A stretch of 64,000 nucleotides of DNA from Diacronema lutheri. Lineage: Eukaryota; Haptophyta; Pavlovophyceae; Pavlovales; Pavlovaceae. The number at the start of each line of letters is the position of its first letter. Position 1 is the first letter of the stretch. Positions 19,017 through 28,512 of this stretch are shown here, piece by piece. A program made the translations under genes and the position numbers. The stretch covers positions 186,001 to 250,000 of the forward strand of contig JAGTXO010000038.1 of the NCBI GenBank assembly GCA_019448385.1. Reading direction: 5' to 3'. The notes under the pieces were generated by a model that was given only the letters and a program-made list of their open reading frames with translations, made no database searches and had not been told where the DNA came from.

Positions 19017-21593
19017 TCCCTTCCCCCCTTCCCTTCCCTTCGCTTCCGCTCCCTTCCTTCATCCCGCATGGCGAGCGGCAGATGTTTGACGGCACGATGG
19101 AGAAGGCTCTCGAGTTGGGCATGATGCGCCGTTACGAGGAGAGCGCAAACCAAAAGGCGAGCGCTGCCCGCTGCGCCCACACGCAGCCCCTCCCCTCCCC
19201 TCTCTGCGCTCCGCTGCTGCCTGGGTGGTGCGCCTCATCAGCATGGCCACTCCCTCCACCCCCCCTCCCCTGCCCCCTTGCCCCATCCCGGGTGCGTGTG
19301 TGCGCGCAGGCACTCGTGCTCTTCGCCCAGGCGGACCTGCTGAGCGCCGAGCTGCTCTTCGGCAAGGCGAGCCTCTCCGCCGAGAGCCGCAAGGACGCGC
19401 AGATGTGCGCACACACACGCGCCACGCGTGCCGCACACGCGCCCTCCCTCGCGCGACGAGCGGCGGTGGCGCACCGACGCCGCCGCTGCGCGCGTGGCGA
19501 TCGTCGGCGCTGAGCGCAGCCCGCGCGCACCGGCCGCCCCGCGCCCCCGCCCGCGCGTGGCAGGTACGCGACGCTGGCGTGCTCGCGCTGCGCGTTGATG
19601 CTTGCCCTCGGGCAGCACGAGGCGGCGACGCAGGCCGTGGAGGAGCTTGAGCACCTTGTGGGCAGCCGGCTGGGCAGCTCGGGGCTCGGGCCGCTCGTCA
19701 TCTCAATCTGTGCTGTTGTCGCCATGCAGCGCATGCAGGTGTGTGTGCGTTTCCCGTCACTTACCGCAGCGGCCCAGTCGGCTGCGCGCAGCCAACCCCC
19801 CGGGGGCGACGCTGCTCTGCGCGTCGCCCCGTACGCCCGCGCAGATGCCGGCGCAGCGCGTGTGCAGCGTGCGCGCCGTGTGACGAACCCCTCCCCCTTC
19901 CCGCCCTCGCCCACCCTCCACATCGACGCGCAGGTGCTCGGCGAGATGGACTCTGCGCTCGAGGCGGCGCACCGCGCTCTCGCCGGCATCCGCGCGCTGC
20001 GGACGCCATCTCAGTTCGCGCTCTTCTTCGCGTACACGCACGTGACGCACGTGGCACTTGAGGCCTTTGCACGCGCGCCGTCCGAGCGCGAGCAGGCGGC
20101 GGCGGCGGAGGCGATCGGCTACCTCGAGACCTTTGCCGCGCGCTTCCGTGCGGCGGGCCCGCGCTTCTTGCTCGAGCGCGGCACGCTTGCGTGGATCCTC
20201 GAGCGGCCGAGCGAGGCGGAGCGGTCGTGGCGCGAGGCTGCGCGTCTCGCCGAGCGCCTTGGTGCGCGCACCGCACGCGCACGGAGCCGGCACGCGCGCC
20301 GCCCCGTCACGCCGCGCGCTCGCGCCGCGCGCTCACGCCGCGCGCACGCGCGCTGCCCCCCCCCCCCCCCCCTCCCTCCCCCCTTCCCCCGCGCACGCAG
20401 GCATGCCGTACGAGTCGACGCGCATCGCGTGGGAGGTGGCCGTGCGGAAGAGGGACGCGGCGGCCGAGGTGGAGGCGGTGCGCGACCTCGCGGACATGGG
20501 CGTCAACGTGGCCGCGTTCGGCATGTGCGTCGGCACCGCCAAGACGATCAAGCGCAAGCTCAACCGCGCGAGGCTGAGCACACACAATTCGGATCCTGGC
20601 CGCTCGAGCCAGCGCGCAAGCAGCCGCTCGCAAGGGGTCGACGGAGGCGACGACTCAACGTCGCGCGGCCGCATGGGCGGCGGTAGCGCCAGCGCCGGCC
20701 GGCCGGGGCTCGTGCGCGCGGCGCGCGGGCGCACGGGCCAGCGGCACGGGCGGATGGCCACCGACGTCGAGCTCATCGACCGCAGTCTCGCCGCAGCCGA
20801 GCGCTTTGACGTGAGCACGGGCACGGCGGGGCTTGACTGGGCCAAGGGACACGGGCCGGGCGCGGCGCGGGCGCTCGACGCGCCGCGGCCGGACGCGCAG
20901 CGGAGGGCGACGCCCATCCCGAGCTCGCGCCTCGCCGATGCCGCCTCCGACGACGGCTCGTCGGGCGACGAGGCCGGCGGCGCGCGCGGGCGGAGCGGCT
21001 CGTGGCTGCCGTCCAGGCGGACGGCGGCGGACGGCGGACGGCGGCAACAGCAGAGCAGCGACAAGGGCGGCATGATGGCGGCGCTCACGCGCGGCCGCAT
21101 GCCCACGCTCTTCGCGAACGAGCACGCGGGGAACGCGACAGCCGCACCGAACCGCCCCCTCTTCCAGACGCAGGCTGACCCGGCGGATTGGGCGGCGCGC
21201 TCCAACCTCCGCTCGGAGCTGCACGCGGACGGCCCGCAGGGCGACGTGCTCGCGGACGACGCGCCGCCCGCGTCGCCCGGCGGTGTACCCGACCAAGTCC
21301 TCGCGTTTGGCCTCAACGGCAGCGGAGGCAGCACGGCGAGCGACGCGTCGGCGGTGGCGCCGCGCGCGACCGGCAGCGCCAGCCTCATGGTCGCGCCGCT
21401 CGACACGGGCGAGGAGGAGGACGAGATGCCCGCGCCTCGGCGCTCGTCCGTGCTCGAAGCCGACGCCGACGGGCTGCGGCCAATCGTCGAGGAGGCGCGC
21501 GACGGCGAGACGTCGAGCCGCTGCAGCACCGGGACGCATTCAGGTGCCGGCTCGGTGAGGGTTGGCACGCTCCGCGCGCGCGGCGTGCGCTGA
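11389..21593 (+). CDS. Soluble adenylyl cyclase (ADCY10-like): two class III cyclase domains, NTPase, helical repeats
   Basis: Fifteen exons: 11389-12139, 12336-13183, 13334-13973, 14094-14583, 14757-14865, 15013-15247, 15479-17052, 17211-18155, 18335-18457, 18675-18818, 19082-19156, 19310-19404, 19564-19738, 19934-20261, 20401-21593 (2574 residues). The first ~530 residues are Ser/Gly-rich and disordered. C1 domain: VLFSDVSGFTQL and GDVIKFAGDAVLSIW supply the two metal-binding Asp. C2 domain: SISIDDKG-like segment and EYTEYGDKVNLAARYM. Next come a typical domain junction (EFVGRAVEVRMIVDAL) and an ATPase with Walker A GDTGVGKSR at about residue 1095, then helical repeats and an acidic/Ser-rich tail. 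The family makes cAMP from ATP and responds to bicarbonate and calcium in cytosol or flagella. Exon 11 uses a GC donor (AAG|GCGAGC); exon 7 probably ends CAG|GCACGC, though an upstream GT (CTC|GTCAAG) is possible. Confidence 0.92.
14699..14720 (+). repeat. C homopolymer polypyrimidine tract in cyclase intron 4
   Basis: About 21 consecutive C about 36-57 bases upstream of the acceptor CCAG|C at 14756. Similar sense C runs occur in later cyclase introns at about 18562-18615, 18988-19015 and 20357-20372. Confidence 0.95.
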
Positions 21594-21683
21594 CGCGTGC
21601 ACTGATTCGGAACCGCGAGCGTGGCTGGCACGTGACGTTGGCCGCGTCAAACTGTAGGCAGCCGCAGCGTTTGGCACCGTGCG

Positions 21684-22217
21684 TCAGACGTCAAAGCTGA
21701 GCAGCTTTTGGTTCTCGAGCTTGCGTGCGCGCGGCGCGTTGCCTGCTGGCTTCGGCGCGGCCGCCTTTTTCTTCCTCGAGTGGAAGATCATCGGCTGCGC
21801 GGAAGGGTCGCTCTCCGCCACGGGCGCCGCCTCGATGTCGGCTTCGAGGACCGCGGGCGGCTTTTCCCGGAAGCGCGCGAGCGTCGAGTCCGGACGTTCG
21901 GGCGCGCGGAGCTGCGGAAGGTCGCGCGGCGCCTCCGGCGGCGCGCGGGGCCTTTTGGACGAAACGGTCGCGTCGTGCGCTTCGACCACCATCGGCCGCT
22001 CGTCGTCGCGATCCTCGCGCTCGTCGCGCTCGACGTAGGACGGCGTGGCGGCAGCCTCGCCGCGCATGAAGTGCGCGACGAACTTTGGCGTATGCTTCAC
22101 AAACGTGAGCGACTGCTTGCCACCGCGGCCGCCTCCAGCGCCGCGCCCCTTCCCGGCCGCGCCGCGGCCGCCACCGCCACCCCGACTTCGGCCATCCTCC
22201 ATCGTGAGAAGTTCCAT
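21684..22217 (-). CDS. KIAA1143-like (DUF4604) small nuclear-type protein
   Basis: Single exon, 177 residues. After a Gly/Arg-rich start it carries SLTFVKHTPKFVAHFM, matching the N-terminal SYV..PAFLARFK signature of the DUF4604/KIAA1143 family, and it ends LLSFDV, matching the conserved C-terminal LLSFD. Between are a charged segment and a basic RKKKAAAPKP stretch. Molecular function of the family is poorly known; basic and low-complexity composition suggests a nuclear protein. A second ATG five codons in (context TCTCACGATGGAG) resembles the start context of neighbouring genes and may be the true start. The stop faces the cyclase stop across 90 bp, and the start is 36 bp from the stop of the upstream gene on the same strand. 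Confidence 0.7.
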   Translation of the reverse strand: MELLTMEDGRSRGGGGGRGAAGKGRGAGGGRGGKQSLTFVKHTPKFVAHFMRGEAAATPSYVERDEREDRDDERPMVVEAHDATVSSKRPRAPPEAPRDLPQLRAPERPDSTLARFREKPPAVLEADIEAAPVAESDPSAQPMIFHSRKKKAAAPKPAGNAPRARKLENQKLLSFDV

Positions 22218-22253
22218 ACGGACGCTGTTTTGACAAGACGTGACACTGACAGG

Positions 22254-23702
22254 TCAGTGAGGACTGGCGAAGCGCTGGACCTGCTGCACAAGCGTGAGGC
22301 GCGAGCTCGAGGCGCGCAGCCCGCCGCGCGCCGTCACTGCGCCCGACGACGCGAGCGCGAGCACCGCCGAATCGCGATTGTCCGCCGCCGCCGCCGCGCC
22401 GCGATGGCCGTACAGCCGGCTGCGCCTCAGCTCGTGCACCGGCCCGCAGCCACGCGGAAGGACGCGCGCGGGCTCGGCCGGGCAGAGCCGCAGCGCCGCC
22501 CACTCGAGGATCTCACGCACGCCCGCGCCCGTTCGGCCCGAGAAGGCGAGGACGGCGCCCGCGCCAGCCACGGCCGAAGATTGGGTCGGAGCGCGCGCGG
22601 CGCGCTCCGCATCGGCGAGCTGCGCCTCGACCTCGCCGGGCGCGCGCGCGCCGGCGAGGTCGACCTTGCTCGCGATCGTGAGCACGGGCAGCGCGGCGCG
22701 ACCTGCGCCGGCGCGGCGCGCGCACGCCGCAACGACCTCGCCGTGCGCAGCTGCGGTCATCTCCCACGTGCTCGCGTCGCGCTCGCTCGCGTCGACGGCG
22801 AAGAGGACGAGGGCGAGGGCGTCGTCGTCGAGCAGGCGCGGCCAGTAAGCGCGCACTTCCTCGCCGCCGCCCACGTCTACCAGCTCGAGCGTGAGTGACG
22901 CGTCGTCCTCGCAGCCGGCGAGCGCTGCCGACCAGTCGTGCGGAGGTGCAAACGCCCGGCCGACTGCGCGCACGGCGATGCCGGCGGTCGGCGCGGGCGT
23001 GGGTGCGGCGGCGCCGTCCGATCTGGCGGTGGTAGCGCCGGCGGTGCCGCTCCGCCCGCCGCTCGCCGCGCTCAGACAGAAGGCCGTCTTGCCTGCGCCG
23101 CTCAGCCCGAGGACAACAACCTTTCGCGTCGCGCACGGCGCGCGCGTGCCGCGTCGGAGGAGCGCGAGGCGGCGGGTTGTGGCGTCGAGCTCGGCGCGGC
23201 GGCGCGTGAGCGCGGCGTCAAGGTTCACAGATTCGCGCGCCGTCGCCTCGCCGATCAGCGCCGCCAGCTCGCCGTCACCGCGCGCGAGCGCGAGCGCGAG
23301 CGCAGGCGCGCCTGTCCCATCCGCTGCGAGCGCGCTCGCGCCGTGCGCGAGGAGGCGCGCGGCGAGCGGGCGCGGCGCGAGGCCACGCAGGGCAAGGTGC
23401 AGCGGCGAGCTGCCCGCGAGGCTCCGCGCGTTCGGATCCGCCGCGCGCTGCAACAGCAGGCTCGCGAGCGCCTCGTGCCCGTTGAAGGCGGCGTGGTGCA
23501 GCGCGCTCGCTCCGCGCGTGTCGCGCGCGCGCACGAGGTGCGGCGCGCGGCCAAGGAGGGAGACGAGATTGCCAATCTCGCCGCGCGCCGCGCACAGGAA
23601 GACGCGCAGCTCGTCCACGCTCACGCACGCCTCCTCGCCCGTCGTTCGCGGCCGCGCAGTGAGCGACCCGCCAACCATGGTTGGCTTGTTGTTGTTGGGC
23701 AA
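22254..23702 (-). CDS. Ankyrin-repeat protein fused to an ARF-like small GTPase domain
   Basis: Single exon, 482 residues. Residues about 28-150 form ankyrin repeats (GASALHHAAFNGHEALASLL, SSPLHLALRG). From about 190 there is a GTPase fold: P-loop GLSGAGKT, a switch II segment of ARF type DVGGGEEVRAYWPRLL (the usual DVGGQ has E in place of Gln by position), VLFAVDASE, and a guanine-recognition ASKVDL in place of NKQDL. ARF-family proteins act in vesicle and ciliary traffic. The missing switch II Gln and altered G4 motif suggest weak or no GTP hydrolysis. A short linker between the halves, VNLDAALTRRRAELDATTRR, may be coiled coil. Its start lies 41 bp from the divergent sulfotransferase-CoA transferase start. 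Confidence 0.72.
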   Translation of the reverse strand: MPNNNKPTMVGGSLTARPRTTGEEACVSVDELRVFLCAARGEIGNLVSLLGRAPHLVRARDTRGASALHHAAFNGHEALASLLLQRAADPNARSLAGSSPLHLALRGLAPRPLAARLLAHGASALAADGTGAPALALALARGDGELAALIGEATARESVNLDAALTRRRAELDATTRRLALLRRGTRAPCATRKVVVLGLSGAGKTAFCLSAASGGRSGTAGATTARSDGAAAPTPAPTAGIAVRAVGRAFAPPHDWSAALAGCEDDASLTLELVDVGGGEEVRAYWPRLLDDDALALVLFAVDASERDASTWEMTAAAHGEVVAACARRAGAGRAALPVLTIASKVDLAGARAPGEVEAQLADAERAARAPTQSSAVAGAGAVLAFSGRTGAGVREILEWAALRLCPAEPARVLPRGCGPVHELRRSRLYGHRGAAAAADNRDSAVLALASSGAVTARGGLRASSSRLTLVQQVQRFASPH

Positions 23703-23743
23703 AATTTAAATCATCAAGGAAGGAAGTAATTCTCCCTCCCGGG
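23703..23743. promoter_or_regulatory. 41-bp divergent intergenic promoter
   Basis: The interval between two opposed ATGs is AT-rich relative to its surroundings (AAATTTAAATCATCAAGG, GTAATTC) and must hold both transcription starts unless promoters overlap the coding regions. Confidence 0.5.
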
Positions 23744-26527
23744 ATGCGCGCCATCGCTGCGCTCGTCGCCGTGGCGCTCGGCGTGCTGTACGCGACGAGC
23801 AGCAGCGACTACGGGCTGTACGGCACCACACCGGCGGATTGGGAGCTTGCGCCCGGCGCCTCGCCGACCACGCCACCTGCGGGTGCGCCGCCGCGCGTGC
23901 GCCCGCTGATCGCGGTCGTCGGCCTCTCGCGCACGGGCACGTCGTCGCTCACCGCAGCGCTCGAAATGCTCAACGTGAGCGTGTACCACACGCACCAGTC
24001 GATGACGCACCACTTGGACTTTTGGGACTTCTATTTGACCGGCCGCATCCGCCGGCCCGACGTGCGCAAGCTGCTCGATGGCGGCGAGCACGGCAACTCG
24101 ACGCCGCGCGCCGACGCCGTCCTCGACGCGTGGTACGCGATCCTCGCGCCCGAGCTGCTACGCGCGTACCCGGACGCGCGCGTGATCCTGACGACGCGCG
24201 AGCTGGACGGCTGGCTCGCCTCCTACCAGGGTTACGTCGCCGGCTCGCACCTCTACCACTTTTGGCGGCAGGCGCCCCGGCTCGCGCTCGCGGCCGTGTC
24301 GCGCGCGCTCCGGCTCGGCGCCGCGCTGCGCGCGCTCGGTGTGGTCGCGCCGGCGGGCGGGCTCGACTTGGAGAAGCTGCCGCGGCTGATGCGCGTGTGG
24401 CGCGCATGCGACGAGCTTGTCTACGGCGACGCCGACCCGGCGCACGCGCCCGCGCGCTGGCTCGACGCGCACCGCCGGCACGTCGCACACATTCGGTCGA
24501 TCGTGCCGCGCGAGCAGCTTCTCGAGTTTGACGCGGGAAAGGGGCACGGCTGGAAGGAGCTGAGTGACTTCTTGCGGCTGCCCAAGGCCGAGGCGCACAA
24601 GCTCGCCGCGCGCCCCTTCCCGCACGCCTTCGCCGCCTCCGCCGTCGCGGCGGGTGGCGTCTCAACAAGTTCGGCGGCGGGCACGGCGACGCATGAGCGG
24701 GCCGTGTGCGCGCTCATCGCGCTCGCGCTCGGCGCGCTGCTGCTGCGCGCGCTCGGGCCGCGCGCGGGCAGCGCGCGCACGTTCGCCGAGCCCAAGGTGC
24801 ACACCGACGCGCTCGGCTTCGAGTACGTGATGGTCGGCGACGCACACGTGCGGCCGCCGCCCACGGCGTGGACGCGCGCGCGCGCGGCCGCGTCAGATGT
24901 CGTGGTGCGCGCGTGGGTATGGGCGCGGCTGGTGTGCGAGTACCCGCAAATGCGCGCGGTCTTCGCGCAGCACGACAAGGACGGCTACTTCGCCTACGGC
25001 ACGCCCGGTGAGTACGCCCACCTCGCCGAGCATGGCGCGACGAGGCAGCTGCTCGCGTTCCGCGCGGGCCGCGCGCCGGCCGGGACGGGCGGCGACTCGC
25101 AGTCGGCGCCGGCGGGCGCGGGGCTGCACTCGACGCTGCGCTTTGACGACGACGGCTCGTTGCTGCCGACGTACCTGCCCGTCGAGCACGGCGCCGCCGC
25201 CGCGCTCGGCGCGCTCGGCCTGGCGTGCGCCGACCTCTTCGAGATGCGCACGGGCGAGGCGCAGCAGGTCGCCGTCTCGCGCACGGACGCGGGCCTCGCA
25301 ACCGCCGGCTACCTCTTCATTAAGATCGACGCGGCGGGCCCGTACGGCGGGTGCGACGGCTTCTCGGCGACGATCGAGCAGGAGGGCAAGGTGAACCCCG
25401 TGCGCAAGGCGTACGCCTGCCGCGATGGCTCGTCGGTCTTTATGCATGGCGGCTTCCCAAAGCTCAAGCAGGGCATCCTCGACTTTTTTGGCGGCGTCAA
25501 GCCGACCGCGGCCGCCATCGGCGCGGAGGCGGTCAAGTGGGACGGGCCGGCACTCGAGGCGGCGATGCAGGCGAAGGGGCTTGCCGTCACGCTCTGCCGC
25601 AGCCCACCCCAGTTCCGCGCGCACGCGCAGGGCGAGGCTGTGCTCGCCGCGCCGCTCATCGACGTGCGCGTCCGCCGTCCGCCGTCCGCCGGCACGCCCG
25701 TCGCGCGCGCGCTCGCGACGGGCCGGTCGGTGACGCGGCCGCTCTCGGACGTGCTCGTGCTCGACTTCTCGCACGTGATCGCATCGCCCGTCGTCGGCCG
25801 CTCGCTCCTCGAGCACGGCGCGACCGTGATCAAGCTCGTCACGTACGCGCGCCCGCGCCGCCACCTGTTCGACGAGGAGGCGAACGCGGGCAAGCTCACC
25901 TACGAGTTGTCGCTCGACACGGAGGCGGGCAAGGCGCGGCTGTGGGCGCTGCTGCGCGCAGCCGACGTGCTCATTGACGGCTACACCGACGGCGTGCTCG
26001 CGCGCCACGGCTTTGCGATCGACGACGTGCTCGGCGTGTGCCCCCACCTCGTCTACTGCCAGGTGGCGTGCTACGGCTTCGACGGGCCCTTCGCGGGCAA
26101 GAAGGGCTTTCAGCAGAACGCAAACTTTTGCGCGGGCGTGGCGGGCCTCGAGGACGAGGAGCTCCTCGGCTACCAGCTCGTCTCGCAGATCGACTACGCG
26201 ACCGGCTTCCTTGGTGCCTACGCGGTCGTGCTCGGCCTCACGCGCCGCCAGCTCGCCGCCGCCGCCGGCGAGGCGATCCGCGGCGTGCACGTGCGCGTCT
26301 CGCTGTGCGGCACGGCGACGTGGATGTCGCAGTATGGCGCCAAGTGCCCGGGCCCCGCAGAGTATCTCCGCCGCATCACGCGCCTCCTCTTCGGCTGCTC
26401 GGACCGGCCGATCCGTGCGGGCAACATGGCCTTCCTCCCCTCGCCCATCAGGATGAGCGCCACGCCGCCCGCGCGCATCGCCGGCTTCAACCGATGGTGG
26501 CGCGAGGCCAAGGTGTACAAGCTGTGA
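23744..26527 (+). CDS. Sulfotransferase (PF17784 type) - membrane segment - CoA-transferase family III fusion
   Basis: Single exon, 927 residues from ATG 23744, chosen because an earlier in-frame ATG (23681) lies inside the opposed gene and the chosen start gives a signal anchor (MRAIAALVAVALGVLYATS). Residues about 55-310 match Sulfotransfer_4: 5'-phosphosulfate loop VVGLSRTGTSSLTAAL and 3'-phosphate strand ARVILTTRELDGWLASYQG. A second hydrophobic stretch, VCALIALALGALLLRAL, at about 325-345 is where such proteins normally end. Here the frame continues into a CaiB/BaiF CoA transferase of the duplicated type (HGGFPKLKQGILDFFG, then VLVLDFSHVIASPVVGRSLL, ADVLIDGYTDGVLARHGF). The likely catalytic Asp is in SQIDYATGF. 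Activity would be sulfonation from PAPS plus CoA transfer or racemisation; how they cooperate is unknown. Confidence 0.82.
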   Translation: MRAIAALVAVALGVLYATSSSDYGLYGTTPADWELAPGASPTTPPAGAPPRVRPLIAVVGLSRTGTSSLTAALEMLNVSVYHTHQSMTHHLDFWDFYLTGRIRRPDVRKLLDGGEHGNSTPRADAVLDAWYAILAPELLRAYPDARVILTTRELDGWLASYQGYVAGSHLYHFWRQAPRLALAAVSRALRLGAALRALGVVAPAGGLDLEKLPRLMRVWRACDELVYGDADPAHAPARWLDAHRRHVAHIRSIVPREQLLEFDAGKGHGWKELSDFLRLPKAEAHKLAARPFPHAFAASAVAAGGVSTSSAAGTATHERAVCALIALALGALLLRALGPRAGSARTFAEPKVHTDALGFEYVMVGDAHVRPPPTAWTRARAAASDVVVRAWVWARLVCEYPQMRAVFAQHDKDGYFAYGTPGEYAHLAEHGATRQLLAFRAGRAPAGTGGDSQSAPAGAGLHSTLRFDDDGSLLPTYLPVEHGAAAALGALGLACADLFEMRTGEAQQVAVSRTDAGLATAGYLFIKIDAAGPYGGCDGFSATIEQEGKVNPVRKAYACRDGSSVFMHGGFPKLKQGILDFFGGVKPTAAAIGAEAVKWDGPALEAAMQAKGLAVTLCRSPPQFRAHAQGEAVLAAPLIDVRVRRPPSAGTPVARALATGRSVTRPLSDVLVLDFSHVIASPVVGRSLLEHGATVIKLVTYARPRRHLFDEEANAGKLTYELSLDTEAGKARLWALLRAADVLIDGYTDGVLARHGFAIDDVLGVCPHLVYCQVACYGFDGPFAGKKGFQQNANFCAGVAGLEDEELLGYQLVSQIDYATGFLGAYAVVLGLTRRQLAAAAGEAIRGVHVRVSLCGTATWMSQYGAKCPGPAEYLRRITRLLFGCSDRPIRAGNMAFLPSPIRMSATPPARIAGFNRWWREAKVYKL

Positions 26528-27251
26528 GCGCGACGAGTGCGCCGGATGGACAATTCGCGCGGCGCGACCCAGCGGCGGCCGGCCGGCAGGCGCCGCCGGG
26601 CCCTGCCGCCTGGTCGGCCCTGGCCGGCGCCGCCGTGCGCGCCCCTCTGCGCGGTCGGACTGGTCGGCCCACGGCCTGGATGCTGATGCGCCGCGCCCGC
26701 ATGCACGAGTCACGGGAGCTGACAGCTGAGGCACCGAGCGCGGACTGACAAAGGCCAACCAACGGACGCGGTCGATCGAGATGATCCGTGTCGCCTCGTA
26801 CGGAGGAGGCACGTGCGTCATCGCCGCGCGAGATGGCGGGTCACGTCGGGAGAGCACGGCCAGCCGCTGCATCCGTGAAACGAGCACGTCCTCGCGGGCC
26901 GCGAGGAGTCGAGCCACAGCTGCGGGCAGCGTCGGCACGAGACGACGCCAATCTCGTGGCAGCTGTCGCTCAGCTCGTGGCATGATTCCGCGAGGGCGCG
27001 GAGCGCGCAGAGGCCGGCCTCAGCGGCGATCGCTCTCAGGCACTCGGCCGGCAGGGCGTGCAAGCCCGCGGCGCGCGCCAGGACGGCGGGCATGCGCGGC
27101 TCGCCGCCCTCGCACGAGGTGGAAGGAACCCGGTCCATTCGATGGGCACAGACATTTCAATTTGGGCGGCTTCAACGGGAGGGAGCAGCTCGATTTGGAA
27201 AGTGGAAACCCGCCCCGCCCCTCAGAGCCGGCACGCCGCGCCGCGCCGCGC
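26528..27251. other. Intergenic stretch with only a weak F-box-like reading frame
   Basis: 724 bp between the fusion gene stop and the stop of the minus-strand sulfotransferase. No conserved domain other than the F-box-like segment listed separately; the rest appears non-coding or too weak to call. Confidence 0.5.
26818..27138 (-). CDS. Short F-box-like hypothetical protein
   Basis: 106-residue frame. Residues about 27-57 read LHALPAECLRAIAAEAGL followed by CALRALAESCHELS, the shape of an F-box (LPxExLxxI...LxxLRxxCxxL). The remainder is Cys- and Arg-rich with no recognisable partner domain. F-box proteins link substrates to SKP1-cullin ubiquitin ligases, but a lone short F-box in GC-rich DNA can arise by chance. 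It could be one exon of a longer gene; no convincing second exon was found. Confidence 0.3.
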   Translation of the reverse strand: MDRVPSTSCEGGEPRMPAVLARAAGLHALPAECLRAIAAEAGLCALRALAESCHELSDSCHEIGVVSCRRCPQLWLDSSRPARTCSFHGCSGWPCSPDVTRHLARR

Positions 27252-28430
27252 TCAGCCGGGCGCGTCACCTGCACGTCGCGGCGGGTCAGCACTGCCTCTG
27301 CACATGCTGGCGCAGCGCGGGCAGCGGCGCAGCAGCCACGGCTGCGCGCACACGCGCGCAGCATGCAGCGCAACATCCGCTTGGTACAGGCAGCGCACGC
27401 GCGCCCAGAGCGCGTCGTCCAGCCGCTGCATGCGCGCGTAGAGACCGGCGGGCAATGCACATGCCGCCAAGTCAGTGTGCGCGTCTACCTGCCCTGGCGC
27501 GTACCCACACAGCGTCGACGCGTGCGCGTCCAGCTCGCCGTTCGCCGCAGGCAGCACCGCTCGGCGGCCCGCGCTCGGCGAGCTGGCGTGCGGACGCGAC
27601 GCGCTCGACGCGTCCGTGTGCCAATGCGCCGAGTGCAGGCGAGAGCCAGCTATCCCGAGCCCGAACCGTCCACGCGCAAACTCGGCGTCCGCCGCTGCCA
27701 GGCCATCTACGAGCGCGTCGACGGGCACGAGGTGGACGCCGCTAGGCCGTGCGCTCGGCCGCGCGGCAAGCCAGTGCGCCGTCTGCGGCAGGTAGTGGTC
27801 CGCGCACCAGCTCGTCCGGTATGGGCTGCTCGCCACGCGTGCATGCGCGCGCATGCGATCGCGCGTGAGCTCGAGCGCGCCCACAAAGGTGCGGAACGAA
27901 AAGTTCCCCGCACGGGCCTGCGCGGACGACACGCCGACCGCCGCGAGCTCAGGCCAGCGAACGCCGATCGGCGTGAATGCGACATGCAGGAAGGAGGAGA
28001 TGGCGCGATCGAGCGGGTTGCGCACGACGAAGACGCACAGCCAGTCGCGCCGCGAGCACGTCGCGATCGGCGTATCTGGAAGGCGGTGGCGGGGACGGCG
28101 CTCGAGCGCGTCGCGTCGGAACCTGTGGAGATCTGTGCTCAGAACACCGTGCCGGTAGTTGTGCTGCGCGAGCCAGCGCTCGCTCTCGTCGCTCAAATTG
28201 AACACGCGCATCGCAATGGCGGCGACCGTCGTCGCCGCCGCCTTTGGCGACGAGCAGAGCATGAGCTTGGCTTGCTTGTCCGCGAGGCACACGCTCGCGC
28301 GGCTCGTCTGCAGCCGCGCGTTGAGCGCGCACCGAGGCGGCGGCAGGGCCGAAGCAGCGTGCCCCAGCGCGAGGGCATGGCCGAGCAGCGTCACGCCAGC
28401 GAGCAGGGCGTTGAGCGCGACCCTATCCAT
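27252..28430 (-). CDS. Carbohydrate-type sulfotransferase (Sulfotransfer_2 family)
   Basis: Single exon, 392 residues. A hydrophobic start (ALNALLAGVTLLGHALALG) serves as signal anchor for a type II Golgi membrane protein. The 5'-PSB loop SPKAAATTVAAIAM lies at about 60-73, and the 3'-PB region is VFVVRNPLDRAISSFLH at about 140, with the Arg and Ser that contact PAPS. Conserved Cys (CSRRDWLC, SWCADHY) suit a lumenal enzyme. HNK-1 and chondroitin sulfotransferases of this family sulfate glycans in the Golgi; the acceptor is unknown. Unrelated in family to the sulfotransferase half of the nearby fusion. A Mutator-like element occupies its upstream region, ending about 80 bp from this ATG. Confidence 0.75.
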   Translation of the reverse strand: MDRVALNALLAGVTLLGHALALGHAASALPPPRCALNARLQTSRASVCLADKQAKLMLCSSPKAAATTVAAIAMRVFNLSDESERWLAQHNYRHGVLSTDLHRFRRDALERRPRHRLPDTPIATCSRRDWLCVFVVRNPLDRAISSFLHVAFTPIGVRWPELAAVGVSSAQARAGNFSFRTFVGALELTRDRMRAHARVASSPYRTSWCADHYLPQTAHWLAARPSARPSGVHLVPVDALVDGLAAADAEFARGRFGLGIAGSRLHSAHWHTDASSASRPHASSPSAGRRAVLPAANGELDAHASTLCGYAPGQVDAHTDLAACALPAGLYARMQRLDDALWARVRCLYQADVALHAARVCAQPWLLRRCPRCASMCRGSADPPRRAGDAPG

Positions 28431-28503
28431 GCAGGACGACGAACTAGGGCGGGAACGGTATCAGCAGCAAATGACTCGTCCCCTCGGCAAGGGGTGCCGA
28501 TGT

Positions 28504-28512
28504 CAGAAAAAA
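28504..28512 (+). repeat. Target-site duplication, left copy (CAGAAAAAA)
   Basis: Nine bases identical to 29104-29112 and directly abutting the left terminal inverted repeat. A 9 bp duplication is the size typical of Mutator-like elements. Confidence 0.88.

Noticed and set aside
24893-26983. Long antisense frame opposite the sulfotransferase-CoA transferase gene
   Set aside because: Arg/Ala-rich with no domain; long antisense frames are expected at this GC content, and the plus-strand frame has clear motifs.
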